Assembly (NCBI GenBank): GCA_037039685.1
Contig: JAWNGF010000013.1
Span: 1,494,854-1,558,853 of the forward strand
DNA from: Ceratobasidium sp. AG-K
Lineage: Eukaryota; Basidiomycota; Agaricomycetes; Cantharellales; Ceratobasidiaceae
Length of the DNA: 64,000 nt
Direction of reading: 5' to 3'
This document shows, one piece after another, positions 12,921 through 24,704 of this stretch. Below the pieces are notes generated by a model, which was not told the origin of the DNA, did not search any database, and was given only the letters and a program-made list of their open reading frames with translations. Each line of letters starts with the position of its first letter. Position 1 is the stretch's first letter. The position numbers were made by a program, and so were the translations under genes.

Positions 12921-13203
12921 TATTGAGATATTACCGAGAACGTCTCGCACTCAATGAGCTTCTTAGCTAAGCCGCGCAGTGGAAGTAGGACTACAAGGAT
13001 GATGTATTGTGCGAATACGCAGTCGCTTTACATACACACATGAGTAGAACATGAGAGAACGATAAGAAAACAATTAGTAACACGCATACGTGTACTATCA
13101 GTCAGCACAGAAATAATCAGTCAGCATATAGTGAGTCAATTCGCCACATTCGGTAGTAGGCGACGTGTACATTCGATTCGCATATTCCATTCGATTCACA
13201 ATA
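12921..13203 (-). repeat. 5' LTR of element 1 (right copy)
   Basis: Identical over 283 bp to the left copy. Being the upstream LTR in element orientation, it should hold the promoter of the element and drive transcription leftward. Confidence 0.93.
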
Positions 13204-13208
13204 AAGGC
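13204..13208. repeat. Target site duplication of element 1, right copy (AAGGC)
   Basis: Repeats the five bases at 7145-7149 directly outside the right LTR. Confidence 0.9.
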
Positions 13209-13900
13209 GTCGGATAGTGGCTCTGGGGATGGTTTCACGACTGGAATACGGACTTGAAGCTGATGTAATTTCGGAAGATAGATTGACACTTGGAACAGTT
13301 TGCGTGGCTCAATAACCGCTCCCTCTACAATCAGCTCTTCTAGTTCGGGCCATGAGTCCCCTATTGTCTTCAGTGTGTCGTATTCCGTTTCCAAAGTAAA
13401 CCCAAGCGCGGGTGTCATAGTGGCTTGACGGCGACAGTGGAGAGAAGTCTATGAGTGCAGTTTTAAGGTTGGTGACAGGTTGTACGAATGCTCGGCGGCG
13501 TATTTAGCAATGCCTCATTCCCCTGGTGGTAGGCACATACGGAGTCTTGAAATCGCCCGATCGAATGTTCAGAATTTCGACATGTCGTCCGTGAATGTAG
13601 ACACGATTGAGGTATTGATCAGTCAATTTATTCGACGGAGAACTCTGTTACTGGTTTGTATTGTCAGTGGTTCGGAATGACATTATGTAGAGCCATGGCT
13701 CACTGATAGTAACGAAGGAGCGGAACTATGCCAACTTCGCGCCAGATATGAGGAAGAGTAGCTTCGAATAACACCCGAGTGACTCTAAGCGCCTGCGCGA
13801 GATCGCGACGAGAAAGATGTGCGTAAATCAAGTGATATAATTCGGGTGGTAATGCGCGACCAGATTTTGTGAGCATGTTGAAGATGCCGACTCGAATCAT

Positions 13901-14521
13901 ATCAGGCGCAGTTGTGGTCAGGAGGCAGAGGGCATCTTGATGCCGATCGCCATTTTCCGATCAGCGCAAGACATGAGGTCAACTCCACTTGAGGCAACCT
14001 GATATACGGCGACTCAAAAATGTGCTGCGTTCAACAGAGTTTCACCATTGAGGTCGAGAGGCTGAGGCGAGGCCGCTCCTAAAGCAAGGTAGACAATGTG
14101 GTATTGAGGCAGTCAAGAGCTGTGTTATGCTGAGACGCGGTTGAGGATGTCGTGTGACCAACGTGGGTTGCTGAGACGCAAGGATAACTCGTCGAGCCTG
14201 TTATCGTACGCTGCCGGTGGCTAGCCTGCATGACGGGGCATACGGAACGGCTCGAAAAATTGATCGCCCGTCATAGCATTCACAATAGATAATGATTCCG
14301 AGTGTCACCAAAACCGAATCTATGTCCCCCAATAAAAAATAGTACCCTCAAAAACTTCTGAGCATCGTGTGAGTGGGGCATATATCCACGAGGCATCGAT
14401 ACCACGGCGATCACAGCAGGGCAGAAGAGCAACGTGTCAAGCGCCGAAGCCGCGGAATATGACGCGCGCAACAGACAGATAGAAAACGCGCACACACGAC
14501 TCCTATCCACCACACTCCAAA
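13901..14521. other. Divergent intergenic region between the F-box gene and SEY1
   Basis: The two flanking genes point away from each other, so this stretch should hold both promoters. Antisense frames across 14280-14794 overlap the start of SEY1 and show no domain. Confidence 0.45.
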
Positions 14522-17500
14522 ATGCAGACCCGTCCCCCATCTTCCCCCGACTCGAATGAGCGTATTCAGATTGTCGATGAAAACAAAGAGTTCACGTACG
14601 TGGGCCGAATTGTTCACGGATTTCGTTGGAGCTGATGATTGTTTTTGGTACAGGAAAGAGCTAAATACGCAAATTACACGATGGGGACTTGGAGATGCTG
14701 GGTTCGGATACGATGTCGTTGCGGTTTTTGGGTCCCAGTCGACGGGAAAGTCGACGCTGTTGAATAGGCTGTTTGGGACGACATTTGATGTCATGGACGA
14801 GACTCAACGGCGACAGACGACCAAGGGTGAGCATAAAGTTGTTGAACACGTACAGGTAGTTAATAGAATATTGAAGGTATCTGGATGTGTCGTGGAAAGG
14901 ATATGAACGTGATGGTCATGGACGTAGAGGGTACCGATGGACGTGAGCGCGGAGAGGACCAGGTTTGTCCGCTAAATGATTCTCCATGGATGTTAGCTCA
15001 CGTCAATAAATAGGATTTCGAACGCAAATCCGCACTATTCTCACTCGCGTCGTCCGAGGTGCTCATTGTAAACTTGTGGGAACATCAAGTCGGACTGTAC
15101 CAAGGTGCGCCTCATTTCCCAATATTATGGCCGTGCCTCCACGTCAGACCGCACATCACCTCTGGGTCATCCTGTCAACCCTACCCCATTCAATCCCATC
15201 CCTCCCTAAACCCGCCTATTAATTCGTATTATTTGTTGCTTATCTCGTACTAACCCTTCTCCCTCGTGCAGGCGCGAACATGGGCCTCCTCAAGACCGTC
15301 TTTGAAGTCAACCTCTCGCTGTTCGGAAAGAGCAAAGGTTCCGACGGGTGGGTTAACTCTCCCCCTTGACGACGCTCCACTCACGCCTTCCACAGATCGG
15401 CCCAAAAAACGATGCTCCTGTTCGTCATCCGTGACCACGTCGGCGCAACCCCACTCTCCAACCTTTCGGCTACCCTTACGGCCGATATGAACAAAATTTG
15501 GGACGGTCTCGTCAAGGTACGCGCCACGACGTGTGCATGTGATTTTCGAACTAATCGCGGTCAATAGCCCGAAGGCCTGTCCCACTCGCTCCTCACTGAC
15601 CACTTTGACCTTGCGTTTACCACCCTCCCACACAAAATCCTCTTACCTGAGAAGTTTGAGCAAGAGGTCCTCAATCTCCGCCAACGGTTCGCCGACCGGT
15701 GAGTTCATCTTTGGCCTGTGCGTGATTCTTGGAAGCTGACGGCCTCGATATAGGACGCGTGAAGACTATGTTTTCAAACCCGCCTATCACAAGCGTATCC
15801 CCGCCGACGGTGTAGCGCATTACATGGAGGGCATTTGGGTGCGCCGAGTAACTTGATTCGCGTGCAATCGCTAATTATTCCTGGTTTTTGACTTTTGTGG
15901 TTCCTTGATGACGTATGCCCTGGTTGGATGACATAATGGCTGTTCGACCCTGACCTACACGTGATATTCTGGCATTTCTCCACGTTCCCCTGGATCTTTA
16001 TATGTGACGATCTTGCTGGGTTTTTGCTCGCACGGTGGCGAACCGCTTCCTTCGTTGGGTTCACGAACATTATATCGCCGTTTTCTCGCTGCAACCTGGA
16101 ACCGGCCACCGCTTCATCCCATATACTTGACTTGAACAGGAACAAGTTCAAACGAACAAGGATCTTGATCTTCCCACTCAACAAGAGCTCCTCGCCCAGT
16201 TCCGGTACGTCAAACTACTCTCGCGCCCGCTTCCGCTCTGACCCCGCCCACAGATGCGACGAAATCGCTGCCGTCGCATTGCAGGAATTCGATGCCGAGG
16301 CCAAGAGCACCCGCCGCCCGATTGAGAGCGGCAAGGTTGTCGAAGGCCTCGGTGGACTGATGGGATCATGGAAGGGCAATGCTTTGAGTGAGTTGAACCG
16401 ACGTTTTGCTCAGAACCCCGCTAAATTATGATCTACGTGTAGCCCGCTTCGATCGGGATGCATCTCGGTATCATGCCGGCGTGTATCAGCGGAAGCGCGC
16501 CGACATGCTTCTTCAGCTCGATACCAAACTTGGTCCGCTCTTCATGGGTCAAGTGAAGAACCTGCACAAGTCGTGTTTGAGTATGTGTGATCCGCCCCGT
16601 TCTTTGGATGTGAACTTATTTTTTACTAGGCTCGTTCAAAAAGGAGGTGCTCGACGGCGTCAAGGTCGAAGGATACAGCTTTGCGGATGTTGTCGGTGGA
16701 GCGCGTGAAAAGTGGGAGGGGCGCTTCAGGGAGGGTGCAGCGGGTACGTTAAGCTGGTTATTTAATCACAGTGTATTGAACTTGGCGCAGAGGCGCTGTT
16801 ACCTGAGACCGATTGGTCGTACGAGGAGGAACTCGAGTTGCTCAAGCAAGAATTTGGTACCGTTTCCGACCAGCTCCGCACGGATGAGACCAAGAAGATG
16901 GTCAACAGCATCGAGGTAAACTCGACTCCCCGATCATGAAGCTCATGCTGACGTCCACGTGCAGCGCAATATCAAGCGCCAGATTGTCGAACCTGTTGGC
17001 CTGCACTTGAACAAGCCCAAGATGGACATGTGGGATCGTCTCTTGGAAGAGTTCAAGGCCATGCTCGAAAAGGCCGAAAAAACCTATGTTCTCAAGGCCA
17101 AGAGTGAGTTGTTCGCTTCTCATCCCCAGCTTAGCTAATCTGAGCGCTAGGCTTCAACTGCACCGACGAGGAAAACGAGGCTGCGCTCGTACAACTCCGC
17201 AAGCGTGCCTGGCTCGCGTTCCGCGCCAAGGTTGACGAGCAGACTGCCGATAATGTGTTGATGTCGATTCTGCGCACTCATTTCGAGGAAAAGTTCCGCT
17301 ACGATGCGGCCGGTGTGCCTAGGGTGTGGCAACCGAGCGATGACATTGATGGCGCATTCCGAGTTGCGCGGGATGATGTGGGTTCCACTATCCATATCAT
17401 TATCCAAGACGTCACTGACATCACTCTCAGACGTTGAAATACATCCCACTGTACGGCAAGATACAACCTCAAGATCCCACTCTCGAGGTCTCGCTCCCCT

Positions 17501-18132
17501 CGGATACCGAGGCTGACACGCTCACGGGCGAAAACGAATTTGACTTCCCCGCCACACTCATCGTCCTCACCGCTTCCAAGCAAGCCGACATCAACGCCCG
17601 GTTCCGACGAGACGCCGACGCGTACTATGTCGAGGCCAAGCGAAGCACCGTTTCGAGCGTCGCCCAGATCCCGGTGTGGATGTATGGCGTACTCGTCGTG
17701 CTCGGGTGGAACGAGGCGATGTTTGTGTTGTTTAACCCACTGTACTTCACGATGCTCTTGATGGGATTGCTGAGCACGTGAGTCGGACATCATTTCTCCA
17801 CCGTAGTCCTTGACTGACCTGTATTTGCAGGTGGGTCATCCTCCAGCTAAACCTAGCGGGACCGTTGTTTGCTATTTTCCGTACAATCAGCGGCGAGGTA
17901 AGCATCCCTCCCTCCGTTTTGATTACATATAATAACGCGTCTGGTTCAGGTTCAGCGGCAAGCGAGCGACCGCTTGCGCGAGCATTTCCAACAGCCTGTC
18001 GCGGTTGAAAACGGCAAGCCTGCCATGTCTCGCAACGCCTCGCGCGCGAGCAACATGACCCGCACCGATTCGTATGGTGGCACGCCCGCGATGGAGCGTC
18101 AACTCTCGTTTTCGGATCTAAAGGAGATGTGA
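14522..18132 (+). CDS. SEY1: SEY1/RHD3/atlastin-like ER membrane fusion GTPase
   Basis: A dynamin-like GTPase that tethers and fuses endoplasmic reticulum tubules. The N-terminal GTPase domain shows the P-loop [15 protein letters not shown] (residues ~48-62), the switch II motif [13 protein letters not shown], and the guanine-binding VIRDHVG typical of the RHD3 family. A long helical-bundle stalk follows. Near the C-terminus lie two closely spaced hydrophobic segments ([13 protein letters not shown] and the stretch through [14 protein letters not shown]) that form the ER hairpin, then a short Ser-rich cytosolic tail. Eighteen exons: 14522-14595, 14654-14826, 14877-14962, 15014-15104, 15272-15347, 15396-15516, 15568-15698, 15754-15838, 16140-16204, 16254-16387, 16443-16580, 16630-16743, 16791-16915, 16965-17103, 17151-17377, 17431-17777, 17831-17897, 17950-18132. 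All phases agree and give 791 residues, a normal family length. The intron at 15839-16139 is the longest, at 301 bp. No lesion was seen. Confidence 0.95.
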
Positions 18133-18590
18133 GGGTTGTCATAGATGCTGCTGGTCGGTTTCCGTTGTATATGATTGTCTTTTTGTTGTGGATATAGTAA
18201 TGTTTTGTATGTGGTTTCTTGCATGCGTCGCATATATCTAGAATTTCTTTGAACAACTCGGGGATCTTGTGGTTGGTGGGGCTGTTAGTCTCAACCAGCC
18301 ATAAGATGAGCGGGTGAACATAAAGCGTGGTCAGAAGCGGGGTTCGAGTCGCATGGCGCAATGCCTTGTAGAATTAAATGGCCAAGTTTGGCTGTCCAGG
18401 GCGCATACATTCAGCAAAATGAGAATAGCGCTTGTGCCAAAGCCGATAGATGCCACAAATTCATGATGGTAGCCGACCTTCGCTCGTTTGCTTATTCGGG
18501 CCTTTTAGTAAGGTGGAACTTCATGAGACCGCAATCAATATTCTAGTCTATCTTGGGGTACAGGATACATTTGGACATTGATTCGTTTCC
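18133..18590. other. Convergent 3' intergenic region
   Basis: Lies between the 3' ends of SEY1 and the amidase gene and should hold both 3' UTRs. No gene was seen. Confidence 0.45.
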
Positions 18591-20645
18591 CTACTTCTCA
18601 AATCGCGACACCGCTTCTTCAATCACATTGAGAATTCCCAAAAGTCGCTCTTCCTGCAGCCGTTGACCGACAAGCTGTAGACCTACTGGTGCACCATGAT
18701 AGGTCTCCGGGTTCCATTCCGCACGAATCACTTCTTCCACAGGGTTTCGAGCTGCAGGTTGCTCGGGTGCTTGGGCAGGATCCCACGTGGCAGCATCGAG
18801 CGGCTTTCCCGAAGGGAAGACCAGAGCCGGATGGTCAATCAAGTTCCAGTAGATGCTATAGCCCAACCACTTGGATGTACCATGCGGCGGCGCAAGGGTA
18901 GCTGCCGCTGGAGTGAGGAGGGCATCAACTGGACGAGACTGCTTGGAACGTGTGGCGGTTTCGTTCCAGTGCTTCAGCGCACGAGCTCTAAACTCGTCAC
19001 GCCGGACGTTGACCTCCCAAGATTGTGCGAGGGTATGAGGGCCAGATTTTTCGACGTAATCAAGTATGCCTTGGAGTATGGGTGTCGCGGGTTCGCCAGA
19101 TTCGCTCAGGATGTCTCGTACGGCTTTGCCACCGTCTAATAGAACGAGTTTTACCTATCCAACGATGTGTGAATACTCAATATGTGTGTACTGCTCTGCC
19201 TACTTACTGCTAGATCAACCGCTTCTAGTTGTTCCATCGGCTCCCACTCGACAACTTCGTGTCCAGCAGCCAGAAGCGCGTCGCGCGTCTTCCTGAGACG
19301 GTTGGCAATAGGCGGATGGGGAGCCACTATCCCATCGTCGCTCATCAAACCAATCACCAAGCGCTTAGGGAGTGTCTCGTTTCTGTTGAGGGCGACGTCC
19401 GAGTTCCAAGGCATGGGGAGTGTGTAGTAGTCTGTCTCCCATGGTCGAGACTGAGAAACCACTCGGAAATATAGCTCAATGTCCCTCGCCGAGCGGGCCA
19501 AGGGGCCTAACAGGAAGTGTCAGTTTAGCTGGAAATTAATTATATTATTACCCACCGAAAGCCCCGTTGATGTTATCCATTCCCTTGTATGTCTCGAGAA
19601 GTACGCCGACGGGGAATCGCCGAGCAGAGGGGACCAATGTGTACAAGCCTTGCGCGGATGCCGGGAGCCTGGTCATATACGCCGTATCAACACTCCAATC
19701 AGGACTCATCGCTGCAGCAAGAATAACCATACCTCTGATAGTGTGCGTCATCAAGTATTGTCGAACAAAATATGAATAATACCATCATTAGGTGCTCATT
19801 GGGTTGATCCTTACGATGCACTCACCAATGACCCCCCAATGTCCGAACCTACTCCCAGAAGACTGCCTCTACTTCCTATCAGAGCCCCTTCACCACCGCT
19901 ACTCCCACAAGAAGTTAAGTCCCGATTGAATGGATTTTTAGTCGTTCCATAGATATTAGATACCGTCTCGGTTCCTGTCGTAAAAATTGTATTTAACCCC
20001 AGGCCCCATATAGATCCTGCTGGTGGGTTGCTTACCCAGAGACGCGATTGGGTTAGTGGTCTTGACATAGAAGACTGCACCCGCCGCTCGAAGAATCCCA
20101 ACGACAGTTGCATCTTGCTCAGCAAGCCTTTTCCCAGCCCAAGCTGTATAGCCTGTTGCGGTGTCTTCGCCCTTGACTGAGATATGATCCTTGATGCTAA
20201 TTGGGACGCCATGCAGCGGTCCAACCACTTTTCCAGTTCTCGCAAGGTGATCGTCGAGCTCCTTTGCACGCGCCAAGGCAGAATCAAACATGATCTCGGT
20301 CAGACAGTTTGTCAGTTCCTGAGCCGCATATGCTGCTTTACAGAACGCAGTGGTGACCTCGAAGGCCGAGCACTCCCGGGCAGCAAGACGCTCGACAAGG
20401 CTAGTGACATCGGAAGCCAGGAACGAGCGCTCCCTTTCCGAGAGACGCACATGAGTGAGGACTGCGACATTCTTTTGAGAGGGCGGAGGGAGCAGATCGC
20501 CGAGGCTCCACTGAGAGTACAGCTGCATGCGGGCGGTGCGATCGTTCCGCTTGCGTGTGGCCGACTCCTGCCATGATAAATTGGCCTCCTTGGTCTGGGA
20601 AGTATCAAGCACGGAATTTTGAGTAGCAGAATCCCGAAGAGACAT
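18591..20645 (-). CDS. Amidase-signature family amidase (acetamidase/FAAH-like)
   Basis: Hydrolyses carboxylic amides with a Ser-cisSer-Lys triad. The Lys lies in [13 protein letters not shown], the cis-Ser in [13 protein letters not shown], and the nucleophile Ser in [10 protein letters not shown]. The C-terminal block has [18 protein letters not shown], typical of fungal acetamidase-like members. The ATG at 20645 opens MSLRDSATQ; no signal peptide is obvious, suggesting a cytosolic enzyme. At least four introns interrupt it. One near 20030 joins TTNPIASLG to TETVSNIYG cleanly. The junction just after the nucleophile (19650-19830) is ambiguous: one intron gives [12 protein letters not shown], while a 2-nt microexon would give the family-like GGSLRLPAS. 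The substrate cannot be told from sequence. Confidence 0.88.
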
Positions 20646-21685
20646 TATTAACGTAAGCCTGAGGGTACGGTCGTCAGCGAGTGGGAGTGCCAGTGCCCAG
20701 TAAGCGGCCGCACGCGCGCCTTTTTATCTCCTAGGAAATAGGATTATGGATATCCTTGCCCTTCCGCAGCGACCCAAAATAGTTCACACCACGCCCATCC
20801 TTTCGGGCAATGACCATAAAGAGCGGCCGAATGCCCGGTGTCTCAATAAACGGGCTTCCAACCCCGAAGCGAACCATAGGAATTGATGATGCGATGGAAT
20901 GGATCATGGATACATTGATAGGATCCAGCTCGGATATATTTGATCTTGGTCTGCATCAGCTCTGGTACGCTGCCCAACGCCGTTCGTGCCCGAGAGAGGC
21001 GGAAGCTGTTCGTGGATCGTCCAAAATATAGTGGTCACATGACCCCAGGATTTATCCTGGTTCAGGGTCAATCGGCCACACCCACCCGGCCGATCGCGCT
21101 CGACGATACATCCGAACACAACCATCGATGCGTCGGGTAGCGCTTTGCGGTTGGTGCCTACTAGCTGTCATCGAGTTACCGGCTCGGCACAGGCACATCC
21201 GGTTAAGCTGCCAGGGAATTTTAATTTCCTCCAATCGAAATTGTGATAGTTCAGTTTCTGTCTTCCTGCTAATTGCCGATATATACCCTCTAATCCGCTA
21301 CCGTCCATATCTTCATAACCCGACTAGCTGCAGGCGTAGTATATCACCCCGTTATACATATATATATAGAGCTAAAAATTATCTAGCTAGGACTTTCGTA
21401 AATACTACCTAATGGGGGATCTAAAGGTGTGTGGGGATAATGCAATGTCAGGACGAAATATCTACTGTCACTTTGCAACTCGACAGGTTTGACTGCACCG
21501 TGACAGTACTGTAACCCGGTGGCAGCTTTCTCCGGATCTGCCTCCGCTTCAAGCTACCACCGCTACCACAAGGCGCGTCAATCGGCACTCACATTACCGC
21601 CTCGGGAATGAATAGACACTTGAGTTCCGGCGAATCAAGTGAGCCAATGTAGAGCGACCGAGAGTCGCTTAGGCGCTCAGCAACG
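20646..21685. other. Divergent intergenic region
   Basis: Separates the amidase from the small gene at 21782. It is AT-rich with TA repeats near 21356-21370. No coding signal was recognised. Confidence 0.4.
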
Positions 21686-21693
21686 TATTTAAA
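21686..21693 (+). promoter_or_regulatory. TATA-like box of the small gene at 21782
   Basis: TATTTAAA lies about 90 bp upstream of the ATG, followed by a pyrimidine-rich leader. This is a plausible core promoter; no transcript start is visible. Confidence 0.45.
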
Positions 21694-21781
21694 CCCGAGC
21701 GCGCTCGCATTGCTTCCCTAACTCAGGCCCCCTACAACAAATAGTCTATCCCGCCATCCACACTACCTTCGCACAGTTTCA

Positions 21782-22346
21782 ATGTCCGTTGTCGATACCT
21801 CTCTCCGCGCTCTCGGCTCCGGTTTTACTCAAAGTTCCGATGCCAAATTTAGCGTTGCATCTCTCGGACTGTGGACTAGCGTGCAGGTCACTTCTGATCC
21901 ACTTAAAAAGCGATTCGATGGGACATCTTGGGGAATCGCGTTTCCCGGAGGTAAGAGTCCGGTTCAAGCATTGAATGCATAAATTTAGCTGAATTTTGAA
22001 TTCACTGGTTTTAGGAGGTTACAGCTCTGGCACACTCCACTACGATGATTTGGATCGACTCAGTTCGGTCACCTCATACGACGTCGAAGGCACAGCTATC
22101 TACGTGTTGGTTCACTTCAAGGACGATACTGGGATTGTTGGAACCGTATGTTGATTCCCAGGATTATTGTTGCGCTCCATTGTATTGATGCTTTCGTTAC
22201 CTCTAAATAATGTGGCTCTAGTACCAGGGTGAGAGCTAAAAAAATTCCTTAATCATTGCATCAGTCTAATTCTATTCTCAATAGGACTTGCTATCAGCAC
22301 TGCTGTCGGGGTTACTACCGGTTCAGGAAACTGGGTAAACTTTTAG
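21782..22346 (+). CDS. Small protein of unknown function, 122 residues, with a 7-nt exon
   Basis: I do not recognise the family. Exons 21782-21950, 22015-22145, 22222-22228 and 22285-22346 stay in phase and give 122 residues. Exon 3 is only TACCAGG and supplies the codons for YQ plus one base. The protein has no signal peptide or membrane segment. It alternates short polar and aliphatic stretches with many Gly, Ser and Thr (for example AFPGGYSSGTLHYDDLD and GTAIYVLVHFKDDTG), which suggests a small beta-rich fold such as a lectin or a secretion-independent defence protein; that is inference only. The upstream TATA-like box and short leader fit strong regulated expression. Confidence 0.65.
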
Positions 22347-23340
22347 TGAGCTACAAGGACGGATGGTACTTGCAATAATTATATGAGGGGCTATTCGCGG
22401 TTCAAAGAATACATACATGGTCATACTTATTTAGGAATGTTTCTGGCAATGCTATAAGAATCTTAGATAAGATGATAACTCAATTTTGAGCGTTACGGCT
22501 CAATAAATTTCCTGCATATATCTAGTACCCCCCCCCCCACGCCCGGTAATGTCCAGATACAGCATTTGCGAACTTCTTGCCCAGAGCGTGAGTTTTGAAC
22601 ACCCTGAATACTTTTCAGGTAAGTGCGAATTCAACATTTTCACATCGTATGGTTCCGAGACTTTTTCTGCCACGTTGCGGTGACAGAGACAAGGCCGTCT
22701 CGGAGATGGTGCGTCTTGTGGCAACGCTAGCGCCGAGCGGAGTATTCTCTCGGATACCAAACGAGGTGCATCGATCAAGATCAAGAGTTGCAAAACTGCC
22801 CTGGGGTGCCTACTAGTATGTCGCCCACAAATGCTCTAGAATTCGTTTGACTTATATGTGAAATCAAAAACTACTTCCATAGGGGAATCGGCAAGTACTT
22901 CATTATATGTAAGCATATATAGCGATACACTGTTCCCACATATACCCAACTGGCCACAGCTGGATACAGTGTCCTTGCCGCAGGCCCTCCGGAAGCAGTA
23001 CGGCTAAGATGTTGCAATAATATACAATAGGCCCAGATCTGGAATCAAAAAGGCTATTTGCACCTGTGCGACAATACTGGACATTGGCAAGTTTTTTTTT
23101 TTTTTGCGAAATATGGCCTGGCTCCAGGCAGGCAACAGGACTCCCGTACTCCGAAGATATCGGTTGAGTCTTGAGCCCCGTGCACCTATTGGCCCAGTAA
23201 GTTCTTCAAAACTCCAAAAGCTCTTTTTGTCACGCCTCAGGAGCATATACGTTATATGAACCGGCGACTATTTCAAACTATTCATTCACACGTTCCCTGA
23301 CCCTATTTATACAACGACTAATTGCCCTTCGAGCTAGCCC
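22347..23340. other. Intergenic region, no gene recognised
   Basis: Contains a C-run near 22530-22539 and a T-run near 23093-23105. Short frames here lack domains or splice support. Confidence 0.4.
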
Positions 23341-24704
23341 CTACAGCAGACTACCCACATCGAACAGACTATCCACCAATTGCTTGGCCCCATTGACGCT
23401 TTTCTCTTCAGGGTACTCCTCTGCGGCCTCTCTAACCCGATCTTTCAGCTGCTGTAAGGCAGCCTTGGGCGACTCGAAAGCGTAGAAATTAAACGGTGGA
23501 GCAGCATTGCGGCCGTTTTCGAGGGGTTGAGTGACGAGGAATTCGGCAAGCCTACTTATGACTGGCATGATAGACATGACGTTGCCATTGAGCCCATCTC
23601 GGTCAGTTCCGTTATAACTCCACCCAGTTTCAATCGACAACAGTAAATACGAGTACTGTGAAGGGATGTTTGATCAGCATATATACCTAGAGGCCACTTC
23701 AGAGATACCATACTGCGGCGTCCGATGCCAACATGACCTAGCCAGATTGGTTAGTTTTGACAATACAATAATCGGTCTAGGCGTCTGACCTTGTGTATCT
23801 TTTGTCCCTCGTATTTCGAAGTAACAGGATCATTAATCACAGGGTGGCAATCAATAGGCACATCATTGAGCATCCGTTGGAATTTTGCGTAATGCGACTC
23901 AGCCCCCCCATCGGGACCGCCTTCACCTTGCTCGACAATGAGGGTCAAAGCTTGTCGTGCAGCGTCGATACCGAGTATCGTTGCTATTCCATCCTCAAAC
24001 CACACACTTTCGTCAAACTGTTTGTGAGCGGTGGATTGATCGAAAAGCGCCTCTTTTTTGATCTCATACAAGGCGTCGAGGCCTAGAAAGAGGAGCTGTT
24101 AGAAACCCCTTGTAGAACCTAACAAAAAAGGAAAACACCTAACCTTTCCTAACATCTGCATAAAATTCGCCGATCGAATGATATTGGTTCAACAGGCCAG
24201 CTACCTTCGGTGCTGGTTTCTCAAGCTAGAGACACTGTGAGCTACAGTTTGCTCGCGGTGGACACCACTCACATCAATAAACGATCGGATATTGTCATCG
24301 GTAGCCTCGGCGAGATTCAATGGAGTCTCCTCGAAGAAGATTTTGGTGGGATACTTAGGCACATAAAGAGCACCGTATAGCTTCGGCTGACCACCAATCG
24401 CGCACATGATATTGCCCGCGAGAGCCAGGTGGAGCATCTCTTGTTTGACAATTTCTATTCAAGGGTTTCGGGTTAGTACTTGGTTGTAGGCTAACCAGTC
24501 ATGGCGAAAGGATCTACCAAAGAGGTCGCCCCTGGCTCGCGCACTGCGATCCTTCATAGAATAGTAAGGGAAGAGATAGAGTGGAATAGTGTGCAACTCC
24601 AACAAGAGCGCCGTTTGCATACGCGAATGTAGTTGTTGCAACCCATCAGGTGCTTCCCAGTTTCCTTTGTCGCGTGGGGGGTCGTAGAGCTCGTCTGAAG
24701 ACAT
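23341..24704 (-). CDS. Ferritin-like domain protein, iminophenyl-pyruvate dimer synthase type
   Basis: Resembles the ferritin-like domain found in VioB/RebD-type iminophenyl-pyruvate dimer synthases and their fungal relatives, predicted di-metal four-helix proteins. Candidate metal ligands sit in conserved helices: LLLELHTIPLYLFPYYSM, EMLHLALAGNIMCAIGG, and GGAESHYAKFQRML. A late helix covers NVMSIMPVISRLAEFLV. The frame opens with MSSDELYDPPRDKGNW at 24704 and is joined by short introns (near 24437-24510, 24236-24280, 24083-24142, 23743-23794 and 23644-23717), ending at 23341. No signal peptide is visible. Whether it acts in a pigment-like or indole/tryptophan pathway is unknown; no biosynthetic partner genes lie next to it. 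Confidence 0.75.

Larger units (their letters stand above)
7150..13203 (-). mobile_element. Complete Ty1/copia LTR retrotransposon, element 1
   Basis: The 6,054-bp element reads on the minus strand and lies inside the F-box-like gene. It has two identical 283-bp LTRs, a half-tRNA(iMet) primer-binding site beside the 5' LTR (right end), a GAGGGGGAG polypurine tract beside the 3' LTR (left end), and the order gag, protease, integrase, reverse transcriptase, RNase H that defines the copia superfamily. AAGGC target duplications flank it. Identical LTRs mean a very recent insertion. The single gag-pol frame is interrupted by four TGA codons and one early TAG, so this copy looks unable to supply its own proteins and was probably mobilised in trans. 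Confidence 0.95.
6973..13900 (-). pseudogene. F-box-like gene split by a copia element
   Basis: The 5' exon (13900 down to about 13700) encodes an F-box-like segment with LPPELYHLIYAHLSRRDL and IWREVGIVPLL. A second block (13418 down to 13204) has DSWPELEELIVEGAV and LPKLHQLQVRIPVVK, the style of LRR-like C-termini in basidiomycete F-box proteins. The copia element then breaks the frame after codons for PEPLSDA. On the far side, from 7149 down, the frame resumes at LKDYVPSQDALRNLPFF and runs to a TGA at 6973. Skipping the element and one copy of the 5-bp target duplication joins the two halves in frame. The junction between the F-box exon and the second block (13430-13700) is not resolved; no splice option gave a clean frame, so decay may have begun there too. 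The product would have been a probable SCF ubiquitin-ligase substrate adaptor. As it stands the gene should not make a full protein. Confidence 0.75.

Noticed and set aside
15961..16431. A 156-codon plus-strand frame
   Set aside because: It runs through the long intron and a neighbouring exon of SEY1 in the wrong frame.
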